In this document: positions 44,494-53,390 of the stretch, piece after piece
Layout of the letters: the number at the start of each line of letters is the position of its first letter
Position numbering within the stretch: position 1 is the stretch's first letter
DNA from: an uncultured Christensenella sp.
GTDB lineage: Bacteria > Bacillota > Clostridia > Christensenellales > CAG-917
NCBI GenBank assembly: GCA_910577815.1
Contig: CAJTNO010000003.1
Location: 62,001 to 126,000 of the forward strand
Length of the DNA: 64,000 nt
Direction of reading: 5' to 3'
Program-made: the position numbers and the translations under genes
Notes under the pieces: generated by a model
What the model saw: only the letters and a program-made list of their open reading frames with translations
Databases searched by the model: none
What the model was told of the DNA's origin: nothing

Positions 44494-45431
44494 AATCTTG
44501 TTTTAAGCGTTAAATTTTTGTCCCTAATTTCTCCGAGTCCCACCAAAATTCCGTCTATCGACATGGATATTGTTGATACATTTTCTCTATCATATTTTAT
44601 CTTTACACCGTTAAGCACCTTACTGCCCGCTACAGAATTTAAATCGATTTTTTCATACTGCATTAGAGCGGTTTCTATAGGCAAGATATATTTTAGCGGC
44701 TCTTTTTCAAACTCATTTAAAGCAACGGAAGTATCTAAGAGAAAATCTCCCGTTTTAGTACGGCAAAGCGATGTCATATAACCTACGGTATTCATCTGTT
44801 GTGCCATATCTCTTGCTATAGCGCGTATGTAGGTTCCGCTTCCGCAGGTTATTCTAAAAGCAAATTCATTTTGTACAAGTTGATAATCCACAGAGTTTTT
44901 AATTTTAGCACTGCTCTCATCAAATACATCGCAAGGTAAATTTACAATATCGCCCGGACAACCTAAAAGCGTAATTTCGGATATAGTAACTTGTTTGGGG
45001 TTTAATTCCGCAACACCTCCGTTTCTTGCAATATCGTAGGCTTTTTTACCGTTTATGGATTTTGCCGAATACTGCGGAGGCATCTGCAAAACTGTTCCTA
45101 CTAAGTTTGGAATTGCTTTTTCCACATCGCTCTTGCAAATAATGCGATTATCGGTTTGGGTAATTATTCCGCCGCGGTCTAATGTATCAGTTGCTGTTCC
45201 GAACTTGAACGTTGCAATATATGTTTTTTGTTTTTGCAACATATAGTCAAATAATCTTGTTGCATTGCCTATAGCAATAGGCAATACGCCTACAGCTAAC
45301 GGGTCCAGCGTGCCAAGATGCCCTACCTTACATTTTTCCTGTGTTGCTCTCCTTAAAATTCCGCGGACCTTGACAACGACATCGCTTGACGTCATATTTA
45401 AAGGCTTTAAGATATTTACAAATCCTTTCAC
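44490..45431 (-). CDS. truB: tRNA pseudouridine-55 synthase
   Basis: Forms pseudouridine 55 in the T loop of tRNAs. 313 residues from GTG 45431, preferred over an upstream TTG (45449) because AGAGGT lies 6 nt before it and the protein then starts at VKGFVNILKP, the conserved N-terminus. Catalytic motif VGHLGTLDPLAVGVL with the Asp nucleophile, then YSAKSINGKKAYDIAR, and RITCGSGTYIRAIARD. A C-terminal PUA-like domain is short. Confidence 0.95.
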   Translation of the reverse strand: MKGFVNILKPLNMTSSDVVVKVRGILRRATQEKCKVGHLGTLDPLAVGVLPIAIGNATRLFDYMLQKQKTYIATFKFGTATDTLDRGGIITQTDNRIICKSDVEKAIPNLVGTVLQMPPQYSAKSINGKKAYDIARNGGVAELNPKQVTISEITLLGCPGDIVNLPCDVFDESSAKIKNSVDYQLVQNEFAFRITCGSGTYIRAIARDMAQQMNTVGYMTSLCRTKTGDFLLDTSVALNEFEKEPLKYILPIETALMQYEKIDLNSVAGSKVLNGVKIKYDRENVSTISMSIDGILVGLGEIRDKNLTLKTRL

Positions 45432-45472
45432 TCGCGGACCTCTGTACAATATAAATTTAAGTTTAATTCTAC

Positions 45473-46435
45473 TTATATAGGCAATCTATCATTGGCAAGC
45501 TTAACTATCTTTTCTATAACATCCTCAAGATAACCGTTAATGCGGCAGCCTGCGGCGGCTGCGTGACCGCCTCCGCCCATTGTCATTGCAATATCCGACG
45601 CGTCAATATCATACTTGGTACGTATGCTAAGCTTAAAGTTATGACTGCCAACCTCTGCAAGAGCGTACGCAACCTTAACGTCGTTTATTGCAATAAGCTC
45701 CGAGATTATGCCCTCCGTATCGGAGGCTGACGTATCGGTTGCAGAAAAATCGCTATCGGCAAATACAATAACGGCAATCTGATTATTTGAAAAAAATCGA
45801 CATTTCTGAAGGACACGACATTTTAACTGAAACTTATTAAGCTCCGTACTTCTGAAAACTTTGTAAATTATGTCCGAGCCGTCAATATCATAGCTCAACA
45901 GCTCGCTTGCAATATTGTGAGTTTCCTGCGTTACGCTTGAATACGCAAAGCAGCCTCCGTCTGTAACTATACCTGCAAAAATCAAGCCCGCGATATCTTT
46001 ATCGATTGCCTTTATTTGTTTAAGCAGCTTAAAAATGATTTGAGCGCAGGCGCAAGCCTCGCTTTCAACCAAACATACTTCGGCAAATCTCGCAAAGCTC
46101 TTATGATGGTCGATAGCAATCTGAGCTTTTGCGGACAAATAGGATTTCATACACTGTCCAAGTCGGTCTATGCCTGCGCAGTCTACGCTTATTGCAAGCT
46201 CGTGTACGCCTTTACTCGGGAAAGCTATATTCTCGCTATTGTGCAAACACAGATATTTGGACGGAACAGGCATATCGCAATATATATTTACTTTTTTGCC
46301 CTGTTTTTTAAGTGCAGAATATAATGCGAGCGCGCTTGAAAGAGTGTCTCCGTCGGGATTAGTATGGCAATAAACCGCGACATCGTCTGCGCGGTTTATC
46401 ATTTTAATGATTTGCGAATACCTTTCGTCACTCAT
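45473..46435 (-). CDS. nrnA: DHH-family nanoRNase/pAp phosphatase
   Basis: 320 residues: DHH domain with HTNPDGDTLSSALALYSAL (metal Asp/His), VDCAGI and AIDHHKSFA, and a DHHA1 domain ending GGGGHAAAAGCR. NrnA degrades 2-5 nt RNAs and dephosphorylates 3'-phosphoadenosine 5'-phosphate. Between rbfA (3 bp) and truB in the infB operon, as in many Firmicutes. Confidence 0.95.
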   Translation of the reverse strand: MSDERYSQIIKMINRADDVAVYCHTNPDGDTLSSALALYSALKKQGKKVNIYCDMPVPSKYLCLHNSENIAFPSKGVHELAISVDCAGIDRLGQCMKSYLSAKAQIAIDHHKSFARFAEVCLVESEACACAQIIFKLLKQIKAIDKDIAGLIFAGIVTDGGCFAYSSVTQETHNIASELLSYDIDGSDIIYKVFRSTELNKFQLKCRVLQKCRFFSNNQIAVIVFADSDFSATDTSASDTEGIISELIAINDVKVAYALAEVGSHNFKLSIRTKYDIDASDIAMTMGGGGHAAAAGCRINGYLEDVIEKIVKLANDRLPI

Positions 46436-46438
46436 AAT

Positions 46439-46822
46439 TTAATCTTCAACAGGATTATCCGTATCGGAATAACCGTCTTTCTTTATCTGTGCCAATAGAT
46501 TTTCTATAACAGAGCTATGCTCCTCGGTTTTGTCCAGTACAAAATTGAGTTCCGGAAGCAATCTCATCTGAACGCAATCCTTAAGTCGGTTACGTATAAA
46601 CACGGAGGCTCGACAAACCGTATAGAATGCTTCTTTTATCAACTCGGAATCGGATGCATACACAGACACGTAAACCTTTGCGTATTTTAGGTCGGGAGTA
46701 GTGCGCACCTTAGTTATTCCTATAATCGCATCGCCCAAGCGCGGGTCCTTTATGTCCTCGGCGATTATTTTGGAAATCTGTCGCGTAAGCTCGGAGTTAA
46801 TACGCTCCATTTTAATTGTCAT
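46439..46822 (-). CDS. rbfA: 30S ribosome-binding factor A
   Basis: 127-residue KH-like cold-shock and 16S-maturation factor; starts MTIKMERINSELTRQISKII and contains DPRLGDAIIGITKV and KYAKVYVSV, then RNRLKDCVQMRLLPELNFVLD. Overlaps the end of infB by 11 bp, so it is translationally coupled. Acts with RsgA (6 kb) in 30S maturation. Confidence 0.95.
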   Translation of the reverse strand: MTIKMERINSELTRQISKIIAEDIKDPRLGDAIIGITKVRTTPDLKYAKVYVSVYASDSELIKEAFYTVCRASVFIRNRLKDCVQMRLLPELNFVLDKTEEHSSVIENLLAQIKKDGYSDTDNPVED

Positions 46823-49439
46823 TTTGCATCTCCATTACAAACGCTTCTATGACGTCGCCTTCCTTGATATCCTGATAGTTGGTCAATGTTACGCCGCATT
46901 CAAAGCCTCTCGCCATTTCCTTGACGTCGTCCTTCTCGTGGCGCAAGGAAGCAATCTCGCCCGTATATTCCACCGTTCCGTTACGGATAAGACGCGCCTT
47001 GGCGTTTCTTGCGATTTTGCCGTCCACAACATAACAGCCTGCGATTGTGCCGACTCCCTTGATTTTATATACTCTGCGTATTTCTGCGCTTCCGAGTATA
47101 ACCTCGCGGAATTTAGGCTCGAGCAAGCCTTTAACGGCTTTTTCGATGTCTTCAATCGCATTGTAAATGATATCGTAAAAGCGAATATCGATTTTCTTCT
47201 GCGCCGCCAAGGTCTTTGCATTCGTATCGGGACGAACGTTAAAGCCTATTATTATAGCTCCCGCGGTTTCGGCAAGCAAAACGTCGCTTTCTTTAATTCC
47301 GCCGACTGCGCTATGGATAATATCGATAGTGACCTCGTCGTTTCCAAGCTTAGCAAGCGACTGTTTAACCGCTTCGACCGAGCCTTGGACATCCGCCTTA
47401 ATAATGAGCTTAACGGACTTGAGTTCGCCTTTGGATATCTTGTCAAACAAATCGTTAAGCGACACCGAGGTACTCTGCTGCTGAGCGCTCGCAAGCTTCA
47501 GCTTGCGTTCTTCCGCAAGCTCTCTTGCAAATTTTTCATCGGCTACGACGTCAATACGGTCACCCGCTTCGGGAACGTCGTCCCAACCCGTAACGGATAC
47601 GGGCATTGACGGACCTGCGGTTTTGACCTTTCTTCCTTTATCGTCAATCATAGCGCGGATTTTACCCGTGCAAATACCGGCAACCACGTTATCGCCGACG
47701 TGAAGCGTACCTGTCTGAACAAGAATCGTTGCAATTTTTCCGAGTCCTTTATCGAGCTTTGCTTCAATAATAGTACCGCGGGCGTTTCTGTTGGGATTTG
47801 CGCGCAGCTCCTCAAACTCGGCTCTCACGAGTATCTGCTCAAGCAGTTCTTCAACGCCCTGACCTGTTTTTGCCGATACGTTTACTACGGGCGTTTCGCC
47901 ACCCCATTGCTCGGGAGTTACGTCGTGTTCGGTCAGTTGCTGAAGTACTCGGTCGGGATTGGCGCCGGGACGGTCAATCTTATTGACAGCAACGATTATC
48001 GGCACCTTAGCCTGCTTGGCGTGATTTATAGCTTCAATGGTTTGCGGCATAATTCCGTCGTCGGCGGCTACAACCAATATGGCAATATCCGTAACTTGTG
48101 CGCCGCGAGCGCGCATCGATGTAAACGCTTCGTGTCCCGGAGTATCGAGGAAGGTTATGGGATTTCCGTTTAAGGTAATCGTATAAGCGCCGATATGCTG
48201 AGTTATTCCGCCTGCCTCGCCCTTTGTAACCTGCGTTTTTCTTATATAGTCAAGCAAAGAGGTTTTACCGTGGTCAACGTGCCCCATTATAGTAATAATA
48301 GGAGGACGGGAAACGAGGTTATCGAGGTCTTCCACTTCATCCACCTCAAGCTGTGCGGTGAGCGTATCCTCAAAGGTTACCTCGGGCTTATACTCGAGTG
48401 TAATTTTAAATTCTTCTGCGACAAGCTCCGCAGTGGCGAAATCGATGCTGTCGTTTATCGTTTTCATAATGCCGAGAACAAACAGCGTTTTTACGATTTC
48501 GGCGGCAGACTTACCTATTTTTTCGCTTAACGTTTTAATAGATACCGGGTCTGTTGTGATAACTGCGTTTTCTATAACTATGGTTGAACTGTTGCCACCG
48601 TCGCGATTGCGGTTGATTTTATAGTTGCGTACAACTATTTCGCCGTCCTCGTCAAATGAAATACGGTCGTCGACAATATAGCCCTTCTTAAGAAGCGCGC
48701 GCTTGTTCATCGTACGGTCGTCAAACTTATTGGAATTTCCCGCTCCGCCCGGTTTTCCGTTTTTACCCTTCTGTCCGCTCGGTTTTGCGGGAGGGAAAGG
48801 CTGAGGCGCCGCCGAAGGCATACGCGTAACTCCCATAGGCGTACGCGAACCGCCGAGTCCCTGAGGTCTGCCTCCCGGCGTCTGCGGTCTCGGACCGCGC
48901 GGCTGTTGATATCCGTTGCTTCCGAAAACTCTTGTCTGAACCTTGGGCTTAGCGGTAGGAGTCGGCGGAACGTAAACGCGTCTGACCTCTCCGTCCTCGG
49001 ATACTATAACCTGTTCAAACGGAGTCTTAGCCTCGATTTTCACTTGAGGTTTTCCATTTTGTGATTTTGCTTTTTTATCGGAGGGTTGCTCTGATTTAGC
49101 GACGGACTCGCTTTTTTTATCTCGAGGCTTTTCCTCTTGCTTAGGCGCAGCATCCTCCGCTTTAACGGCTTCCTGCTTTTTGACCTCCGCCGCATCGTCT
49201 GATTTAGCCGGAATATCAGCAGGCTTTATCTGCGCGTCCTGCTCCTGCTGTTTAGATTTAGCTTCGTCCTCAAGCTTAGCCGCAAGCGCGTCACGTTTGG
49301 ATTTTATAGTGGCGATGAGAACCGCCGCTTTCGATTTTTCGCGTGAGATATCGCCGCTGAGATTGCTCAGTTTGCTGTTTTTGAATTCTGTCAAAGCTTT
49401 GATAACGTCTACGTTTGCTTCTTTTTTATTTTCGGGCAT
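46812..49439 (-). CDS. infB: Translation initiation factor IF-2
   Basis: 875 residues from ATG 49439 (GAGGTG just upstream; a GTG two codons earlier is less likely). The first about 250 residues are a charged Lys/Glu/Ala-rich linker with a Pro/Gly-rich patch; IF2N-like domain at about 280-360; G domain with GHVDHGKTSLLD (G1), DTPGHEAF (G3), NKIDRP (G4); beta-barrel II, then domains III and IV (KIKGVGTIAGCYV). Places fMet-tRNA on the 30S P site. 3 nt before it lies ylxQ. Confidence 0.97.
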   Translation of the reverse strand: MPENKKEANVDVIKALTEFKNSKLSNLSGDISREKSKAAVLIATIKSKRDALAAKLEDEAKSKQQEQDAQIKPADIPAKSDDAAEVKKQEAVKAEDAAPKQEEKPRDKKSESVAKSEQPSDKKAKSQNGKPQVKIEAKTPFEQVIVSEDGEVRRVYVPPTPTAKPKVQTRVFGSNGYQQPRGPRPQTPGGRPQGLGGSRTPMGVTRMPSAAPQPFPPAKPSGQKGKNGKPGGAGNSNKFDDRTMNKRALLKKGYIVDDRISFDEDGEIVVRNYKINRNRDGGNSSTIVIENAVITTDPVSIKTLSEKIGKSAAEIVKTLFVLGIMKTINDSIDFATAELVAEEFKITLEYKPEVTFEDTLTAQLEVDEVEDLDNLVSRPPIITIMGHVDHGKTSLLDYIRKTQVTKGEAGGITQHIGAYTITLNGNPITFLDTPGHEAFTSMRARGAQVTDIAILVVAADDGIMPQTIEAINHAKQAKVPIIVAVNKIDRPGANPDRVLQQLTEHDVTPEQWGGETPVVNVSAKTGQGVEELLEQILVRAEFEELRANPNRNARGTIIEAKLDKGLGKIATILVQTGTLHVGDNVVAGICTGKIRAMIDDKGRKVKTAGPSMPVSVTGWDDVPEAGDRIDVVADEKFARELAEERKLKLASAQQQSTSVSLNDLFDKISKGELKSVKLIIKADVQGSVEAVKQSLAKLGNDEVTIDIIHSAVGGIKESDVLLAETAGAIIIGFNVRPDTNAKTLAAQKKIDIRFYDIIYNAIEDIEKAVKGLLEPKFREVILGSAEIRRVYKIKGVGTIAGCYVVDGKIARNAKARLIRNGTVEYTGEIASLRHEKDDVKEMARGFECGVTLTNYQDIKEGDVIEAFVMEMQNDN

Positions 49440-49441
49440 AT

Positions 49442-49732
49442 TCACCTCAATATTTCGATTATCGCATTTGCAAGATTGTCGTTTGTAACGGCTACGGAGT
49501 TTACTCCGTCCTTATGCAACGCTGTTTTCAGGTTTGCCGTAATATAAACGGGACAACCTTTTATTTTTTTTAAAAGTCTTTCCTTATACTTATCGGAAGC
49601 GTCCGAGTCTATAAGAACTACCTTTGCAAATTTAATACGCTCAAGGATGATATCCTCGCCGTAGAGCACGGCGTTTGCTCGCTGTGCAAGTCCTATGTAC
49701 GGAGCAATATTATCTGCCCTTAAGCTGCTCAT
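49442..49732 (-). CDS. L7Ae-family RNA-binding protein YlxQ
   Basis: 96 residues from ATG 49732, fixed by GGAGG 6 nt upstream; the frame opens earlier at GTG 49750. L7Ae/L30e-type fold: IAPYIGLAQRANAVLYGED, AKVVLIDSDASDKYKERL, GCPVYITANLKTALHKDGVNSVAVTNDNLANAI. Such proteins bind kink-turns. In OLE-containing bacteria an L7Ae-like partner (OapC) binds an OLE kink-turn; whether YlxQ or a paralogue elsewhere does so here is open. Overlaps ylxR by 23 bp. Confidence 0.88.
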   Translation of the reverse strand: MSSLRADNIAPYIGLAQRANAVLYGEDIILERIKFAKVVLIDSDASDKYKERLLKKIKGCPVYITANLKTALHKDGVNSVAVTNDNLANAIIEILR

Positions 49733-49964
49733 AGATATCCTCCGACACACTGCACTTAAAAGCGGAATTAAGCAGCTTGCGCTTAACGACCTTCGACTTG
49801 CAGACCTCGTTATTGTGGAGCCATACTCCTCTGCCGTCCGCCTGCTTGGTCCGGTCGAGCTTTATTTCTCCGTTTGGAGCTTTAACAATCCGCAGCAGCT
49901 CCGACTTATCCGCGTGCTCGCGGCAGGCACAGCACATCCTCGTATTCTTTTTATTACTCGGCAT
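49710..49964 (-). CDS. rnpM: YlxR/RnpM (DUF448) RNase P modulator
   Basis: 84 residues, DUF448: RMCCACREHADKSELLRIV, a GRGVWLH core (usually GRGAYLC) and the basic CKSKVVKRKLLNSAF. In Bacillus, RnpM binds RNase P RNA and tunes its activity, and is encoded, as here, between nusA and ylxQ. rnpB is in the same window. Overlaps nusA by 11 bp. Confidence 0.93.
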   Translation of the reverse strand: MPSNKKNTRMCCACREHADKSELLRIVKAPNGEIKLDRTKQADGRGVWLHNNEVCKSKVVKRKLLNSAFKCSVSEDIYEQLKGR

Positions 49965-51027
49965 CTTGGTCTTCGCTTGCGCTAAGCGTGGAATACGGCT
50001 TTACGTCTATCTTCCAGCCTGTAAGCTTTGCCGCAAGTCTTGCGTTCTGACCGTTTCTTCCGATAGCCAGACTCAATTTCTCGTCGGGAACGATAACCTT
50101 TGCGTTCTTTTCCTCCTCGTTTATGGAAACAAGCAGTACTTGCGCAGGACTGAGCGCGCGGGCAATATATTCTATCGAATCGTCACAATACTCCACAACG
50201 TCGATTTTCTCGCTTCCGCCGAGCTCGGCTATTATATTATTTACGCGTACGCCCTTATTGCCAATGCAGGAGCCCACCGCGTCGATGTTCGGGTCCTCGC
50301 TCTTGACGGAGAGCTTGGTACGGAAGCCCGCTTCGCGGACTATGCTGACTATCTTAACAAGACCTGCCTTAATTTCGGGAACCTCGTTTTCGAACATACG
50401 GCGCACAAAGCCTGCGGAGCTTCTTGATACGACAACCTGCGCGCCGCCTCTCATAGACTCTCTTATCTTCTTTACATATACCTTGATTACGTCGTTTACG
50501 TTATAGGTTTCGGTAGGTACCTGGTCGGACTGCATCATAACGCCTTCCATCTGTGTTCCCGATATCTCTACAAACACCGTGTTGCCTTCCTTTCTTCTCA
50601 CAATAGCACTGAGGATTTCACCCTGACGGCGGCTCATTTCGTTGAGAACCATATCCTTTTTAATATCGTTTATGCGTTGTAAAATGACCTGCTTTGCAGT
50701 CTGCGCGGCAATTCTCGAAAAATCCTTCGGCGTAATGTCCTCTATTACGACGTCGCCCACCTTATACTTTTTGTCGATATACTGCGCGTCCTCAAGACAA
50801 ATCTGAGTGTCCTCGTCCTCGACCTCCTCTACAACAAGCTTGTGAGCATAGACCTTATATGTCATCTTTTCTTCATTAAGACGAACGGATATAGGACTTG
50901 TAAAGCCGTACTCCTTCTTATATGCGGAAGCCATTCCCGCCTCTATGGATTCAACCATAGATTCCTTGGGAATTCTGTACTCTCTTTCCAACTCATCCAA
51001 CGCTTGGAAGAACTCTTTGTTTATCAT
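49954..51027 (-). CDS. nusA: Transcription termination/antitermination protein NusA
   Basis: 357 residues: N-terminal RNA-polymerase-binding domain (1-130), S1 domain (about 135-200, GEILSAIVRRKEGNTVFVEI), KH1 (about 210-280) with the KVSRSSAGFV-like segment, KH2 (about 285-345, IGRNGQNARLAAKLTG). It lacks the acidic repeats of E. coli NusA, as usual for Firmicutes. Enhances pausing and intrinsic termination; a terminator-like leader precedes its operon. Confidence 0.96.
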   Translation of the reverse strand: MINKEFFQALDELEREYRIPKESMVESIEAGMASAYKKEYGFTSPISVRLNEEKMTYKVYAHKLVVEEVEDEDTQICLEDAQYIDKKYKVGDVVIEDITPKDFSRIAAQTAKQVILQRINDIKKDMVLNEMSRRQGEILSAIVRRKEGNTVFVEISGTQMEGVMMQSDQVPTETYNVNDVIKVYVKKIRESMRGGAQVVVSRSSAGFVRRMFENEVPEIKAGLVKIVSIVREAGFRTKLSVKSEDPNIDAVGSCIGNKGVRVNNIIAELGGSEKIDVVEYCDDSIEYIARALSPAQVLLVSINEEEKNAKVIVPDEKLSLAIGRNGQNARLAAKLTGWKIDVKPYSTLSASEDQDAE

Positions 51028-51039
51028 TGCTATGTCCTC

Positions 51040-51516
51040 CTAAAACCTAACGTACGGCTGTACCTTGGTCAAATTGTTTCTTTTTATTGTTTTTTCATTG
51101 GAGTTTATAATCAGTACGATGCTATCAGCATCATAGCACTTTAAAACTCCGTGTATTTTTTTCTTATCCGAGCCGATACACTCTATTTCGGTATCGAGCG
51201 AACGGCGGAAATCGTCGTCGGTTTCAATTTTTCTATCTAAACCCATTGACGATATATTAAGGTTATACGGCTCTTTAAATAAGGAGTCATAATTATCCAG
51301 CTCGGTTGAAACCGCATTATGCACCGCCTCGCAGTCGTTAAGAGAAATGCCGTCCTTTTTCCAGAGCAACAGCTCTACAACGGGAGTTCCGTACTGCTTG
51401 AAATAACGCACCTCTACAAGCTCGACGTCCGCAAACCTTTCGGCAATCAGCGAGGATAGCGCACCGTTTACTGTGGATATATCCTCCGCACCGATAAATG
51501 AAATTTCACCCGCCAT
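51040..51516 (-). CDS. rimP: Ribosome maturation factor RimP
   Basis: 158 residues, needed for early 30S assembly: N-terminal alpha/beta domain (LVEVRYFKQYGTPVVELLLWKKDGISLNDCEAVH) and SH3-like C-terminal domain (YNLNISSMGLDRKIETDDDFRRSLDTEIE). First gene of the rimP-nusA-rnpM-ylxQ-infB-rbfA-nrnA-truB-ribF operon. ATG after GCGGAGG. Confidence 0.95.
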   Translation of the reverse strand: MAGEISFIGAEDISTVNGALSSLIAERFADVELVEVRYFKQYGTPVVELLLWKKDGISLNDCEAVHNAVSTELDNYDSLFKEPYNLNISSMGLDRKIETDDDFRRSLDTEIECIGSDKKKIHGVLKCYDADSIVLIINSNEKTIKRNNLTKVQPYVRF

Positions 51517-51534
51517 ATGCCTCCGCTAAAACAA

Positions 51535-51556
51535 AGAGTGAGCACAGGCTCACTCT
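51535..51556 (-). terminator. Terminator-like hairpin in the rimP leader
   Basis: 9-bp perfect stem AGAGTGAGC / GCTCACTCT with a 4-nt loop. Leftward it is followed by TTGTTTT and then AGCGGAGG, the rimP ribosome site. It is 20 nt before rimP and downstream of a promoter at 51581-51609, so it could end the polC-like transcript, attenuate the nusA operon, or both. Confidence 0.75.
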
Positions 51557-51580
51557 AGTAAAGTTTACTATCGTATACTT

Positions 51581-51609
51581 AAGATAACATATATTATAAT
51601 TTATTGCAA
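51581..51609 (-). promoter_or_regulatory. Promoter of the rimP-nusA-infB operon
   Basis: On the minus strand TTGCAA, 17-nt spacer, TATCTT; predicted start about 51574, giving a leader of about 58 nt that contains the 51535-51556 hairpin. Confidence 0.6.
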
Positions 51610-51667
51610 GCAGTTGATACACATTTATTAAAATATTTATAATAATTTATTATATAAATACAGTATT

Positions 51668-51701
51668 AACTGCCGATAATACGTAACTGCCGATAATACG
51701 T
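51668..51701. repeat. Perfect 17-bp tandem direct repeat after the polC-like gene
   Basis: AACTGCCGATAATACGT occurs twice head to tail with no spacer, upstream of the rimP promoter. Unexplained; possibly an operator for the operon or a simple slippage duplication. Confidence 0.6.
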
Positions 51702-51724
51702 TTTGCAAATTTCTTATTGTTTTT

Positions 51725-53326
51725 CTAACGCTTGTTACCCTGTAAATCGATACGCTTTGCAACCTCCTTAAGCACTCCCCAGGTAGCAAGCACGTCCGCG
51801 TCGGAGCGGTGAGCGTTTTCGTGGTCAATTTTAAGCGCTTTACTCAAGGTAGTAAGCTTATGATTGCTCATTTCCGTAAGGTATTTGCGCGATAATATCA
51901 AGGTATCCAACAAATCGTTGTTGAATTTATATCCCATAGGCTCCGCAAAACGCGCGATGATAGGATAATCATAGCCAATAATGTTATGTCCTGCAAGTAT
52001 CGCGCCATTGGCAAATTTATAAAAATCCGGCAGTACGTCGGCTATTTTAGGCGCAGCGGCGACCATATCGTCGTCTATCCCCGTAAGCTCGGTTATCTCG
52101 GCAGGAATGCTTTTCGGCGGCTTTACAAACGTAGTGAAGGTTTGCTTTTCCACACCGTCGATAACTTTGAGCGCCGACAACTGAATTATATCTGCCGTAT
52201 CTGGAAATTTAGACGTTGTTTCAAGGTCGAAAATAACATAGGTTTTACCAATCAAATACTCGCTTATTTTATCCGCTCCGTCGTCTATAAGACTCTGCTG
52301 CGACATAGAAACGTAATTCTGCGGATACACAAAATTATAATGAGAAGGCACGGGCTTACCGACAGACGTATTTATGCTGTTATAATCGATAGAACAAGCA
52401 AATACTGCGGACGCCGTCATAGACAATGCGCCGTTATATCTGGAAATATCGCCAGTACATACCACCTCGGGAGTGGTATTCAGCATTGTTTCGAGGTCGT
52501 CGGCGTCGTCCTGCCGCGGAAAGCAGGTGCAATCCATCTTTCCGGTGCTGTCGTCAATCATAAACTTTATCATCGGCAGCTTTTCCGGACCTGATTTTTT
52601 ATCGTCGGGATTGTATTTTTTGTTATTATAAAATCTTTTTGATATATTGGAAATTTTACCGCAAAGCACACAATTTTTAGCTTCCGTTTTTACGTCGGCG
52701 ATATATCCGGGCATCTGCGACACTCCGTCAACCTTGGAGCGCGACATTGCCTTTTCTCCTACGTCTATCCTTATCAGGCGTAAGCCCGAAACGTCGGCGA
52801 CGGCAGAGCCTGAGGTAATAAATTCAAAATCGTCGTCCTGTAATTCGGATACACACTCCTCCGCTCCGATGCTTATCGTCTGATTGAAGGATTTATCCAA
52901 GAAATCCGCCATATCCTCGCAGAGAGTACCCGTTTCAAACATCTTGTAAATAGGAGTATCGAGCTTAAAAGTAATATCAATTAAATCATCGCTGATATTT
53001 AATACCGTATTTTCGTCATTAATACTGCGAAACAGCATCTGATTGTTTTTGTTTAAAAACTCCAAAATCTTATTTTTGACCACTGCGTTATCCGCATATG
53101 TTCGTGTATAGCTTACGGCTACGTCTATTCCCGGAAAAAGACTTTGGACGGCATTTAACACATCCGCCTTTTGCTCGTCGGAAAATTGCTGTATCTCGAA
53201 TGCCGAAATAATAAAATTTACGTTCAAAAGGTTTTTGCTCCGTATGTACTTTGCTCCGCACAGCTTAAGCATAGGATATTTACCTTCCGTAGCTTTTGTA
53301 AATTCTTCAAAAAATTTTGTATACAT
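51725..53326 (-). CDS. PolC-like protein: N-terminal, OB and DEDDh exonuclease parts without polymerase
   Basis: 533 residues in the position normally held by polC (about 1430 residues). Residues 1-190 resemble the PolC N-terminal domain; 205-310 is an OB-like nucleic-acid domain with cysteine pairs C219/C222 and C266/C268; 361-525 is an intact DEDDh proofreading exonuclease (D367-x-E369 in FDLETT, D453 in HNIIGYD, H506 and D511 in HRSDAD). No PHP insertion and no polymerase domain follow; the stop is clean and only a promoter and rimP lie beyond. Probably a free exonuclease working with a separate polymerase, or a PolC-derived paralogue. Confidence 0.85.
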   Translation of the reverse strand: MYTKFFEEFTKATEGKYPMLKLCGAKYIRSKNLLNVNFIISAFEIQQFSDEQKADVLNAVQSLFPGIDVAVSYTRTYADNAVVKNKILEFLNKNNQMLFRSINDENTVLNISDDLIDITFKLDTPIYKMFETGTLCEDMADFLDKSFNQTISIGAEECVSELQDDDFEFITSGSAVADVSGLRLIRIDVGEKAMSRSKVDGVSQMPGYIADVKTEAKNCVLCGKISNISKRFYNNKKYNPDDKKSGPEKLPMIKFMIDDSTGKMDCTCFPRQDDADDLETMLNTTPEVVCTGDISRYNGALSMTASAVFACSIDYNSINTSVGKPVPSHYNFVYPQNYVSMSQQSLIDDGADKISEYLIGKTYVIFDLETTSKFPDTADIIQLSALKVIDGVEKQTFTTFVKPPKSIPAEITELTGIDDDMVAAAPKIADVLPDFYKFANGAILAGHNIIGYDYPIIARFAEPMGYKFNNDLLDTLILSRKYLTEMSNHKLTTLSKALKIDHENAHRSDADVLATWGVLKEVAKRIDLQGNKR

Positions 53327-53390
53327 ATTCTTCCTCTTTGGAATAAGTTTCGCTTATCGCGGCTACAGACAATTTAAGATTTAGGTTATA

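Noticed and set aside
46701..47609. 302-codon frame antisense to rbfA/infB
   Set aside because: A shadow of well-supported coding sequence on the other strand; no family similarity.
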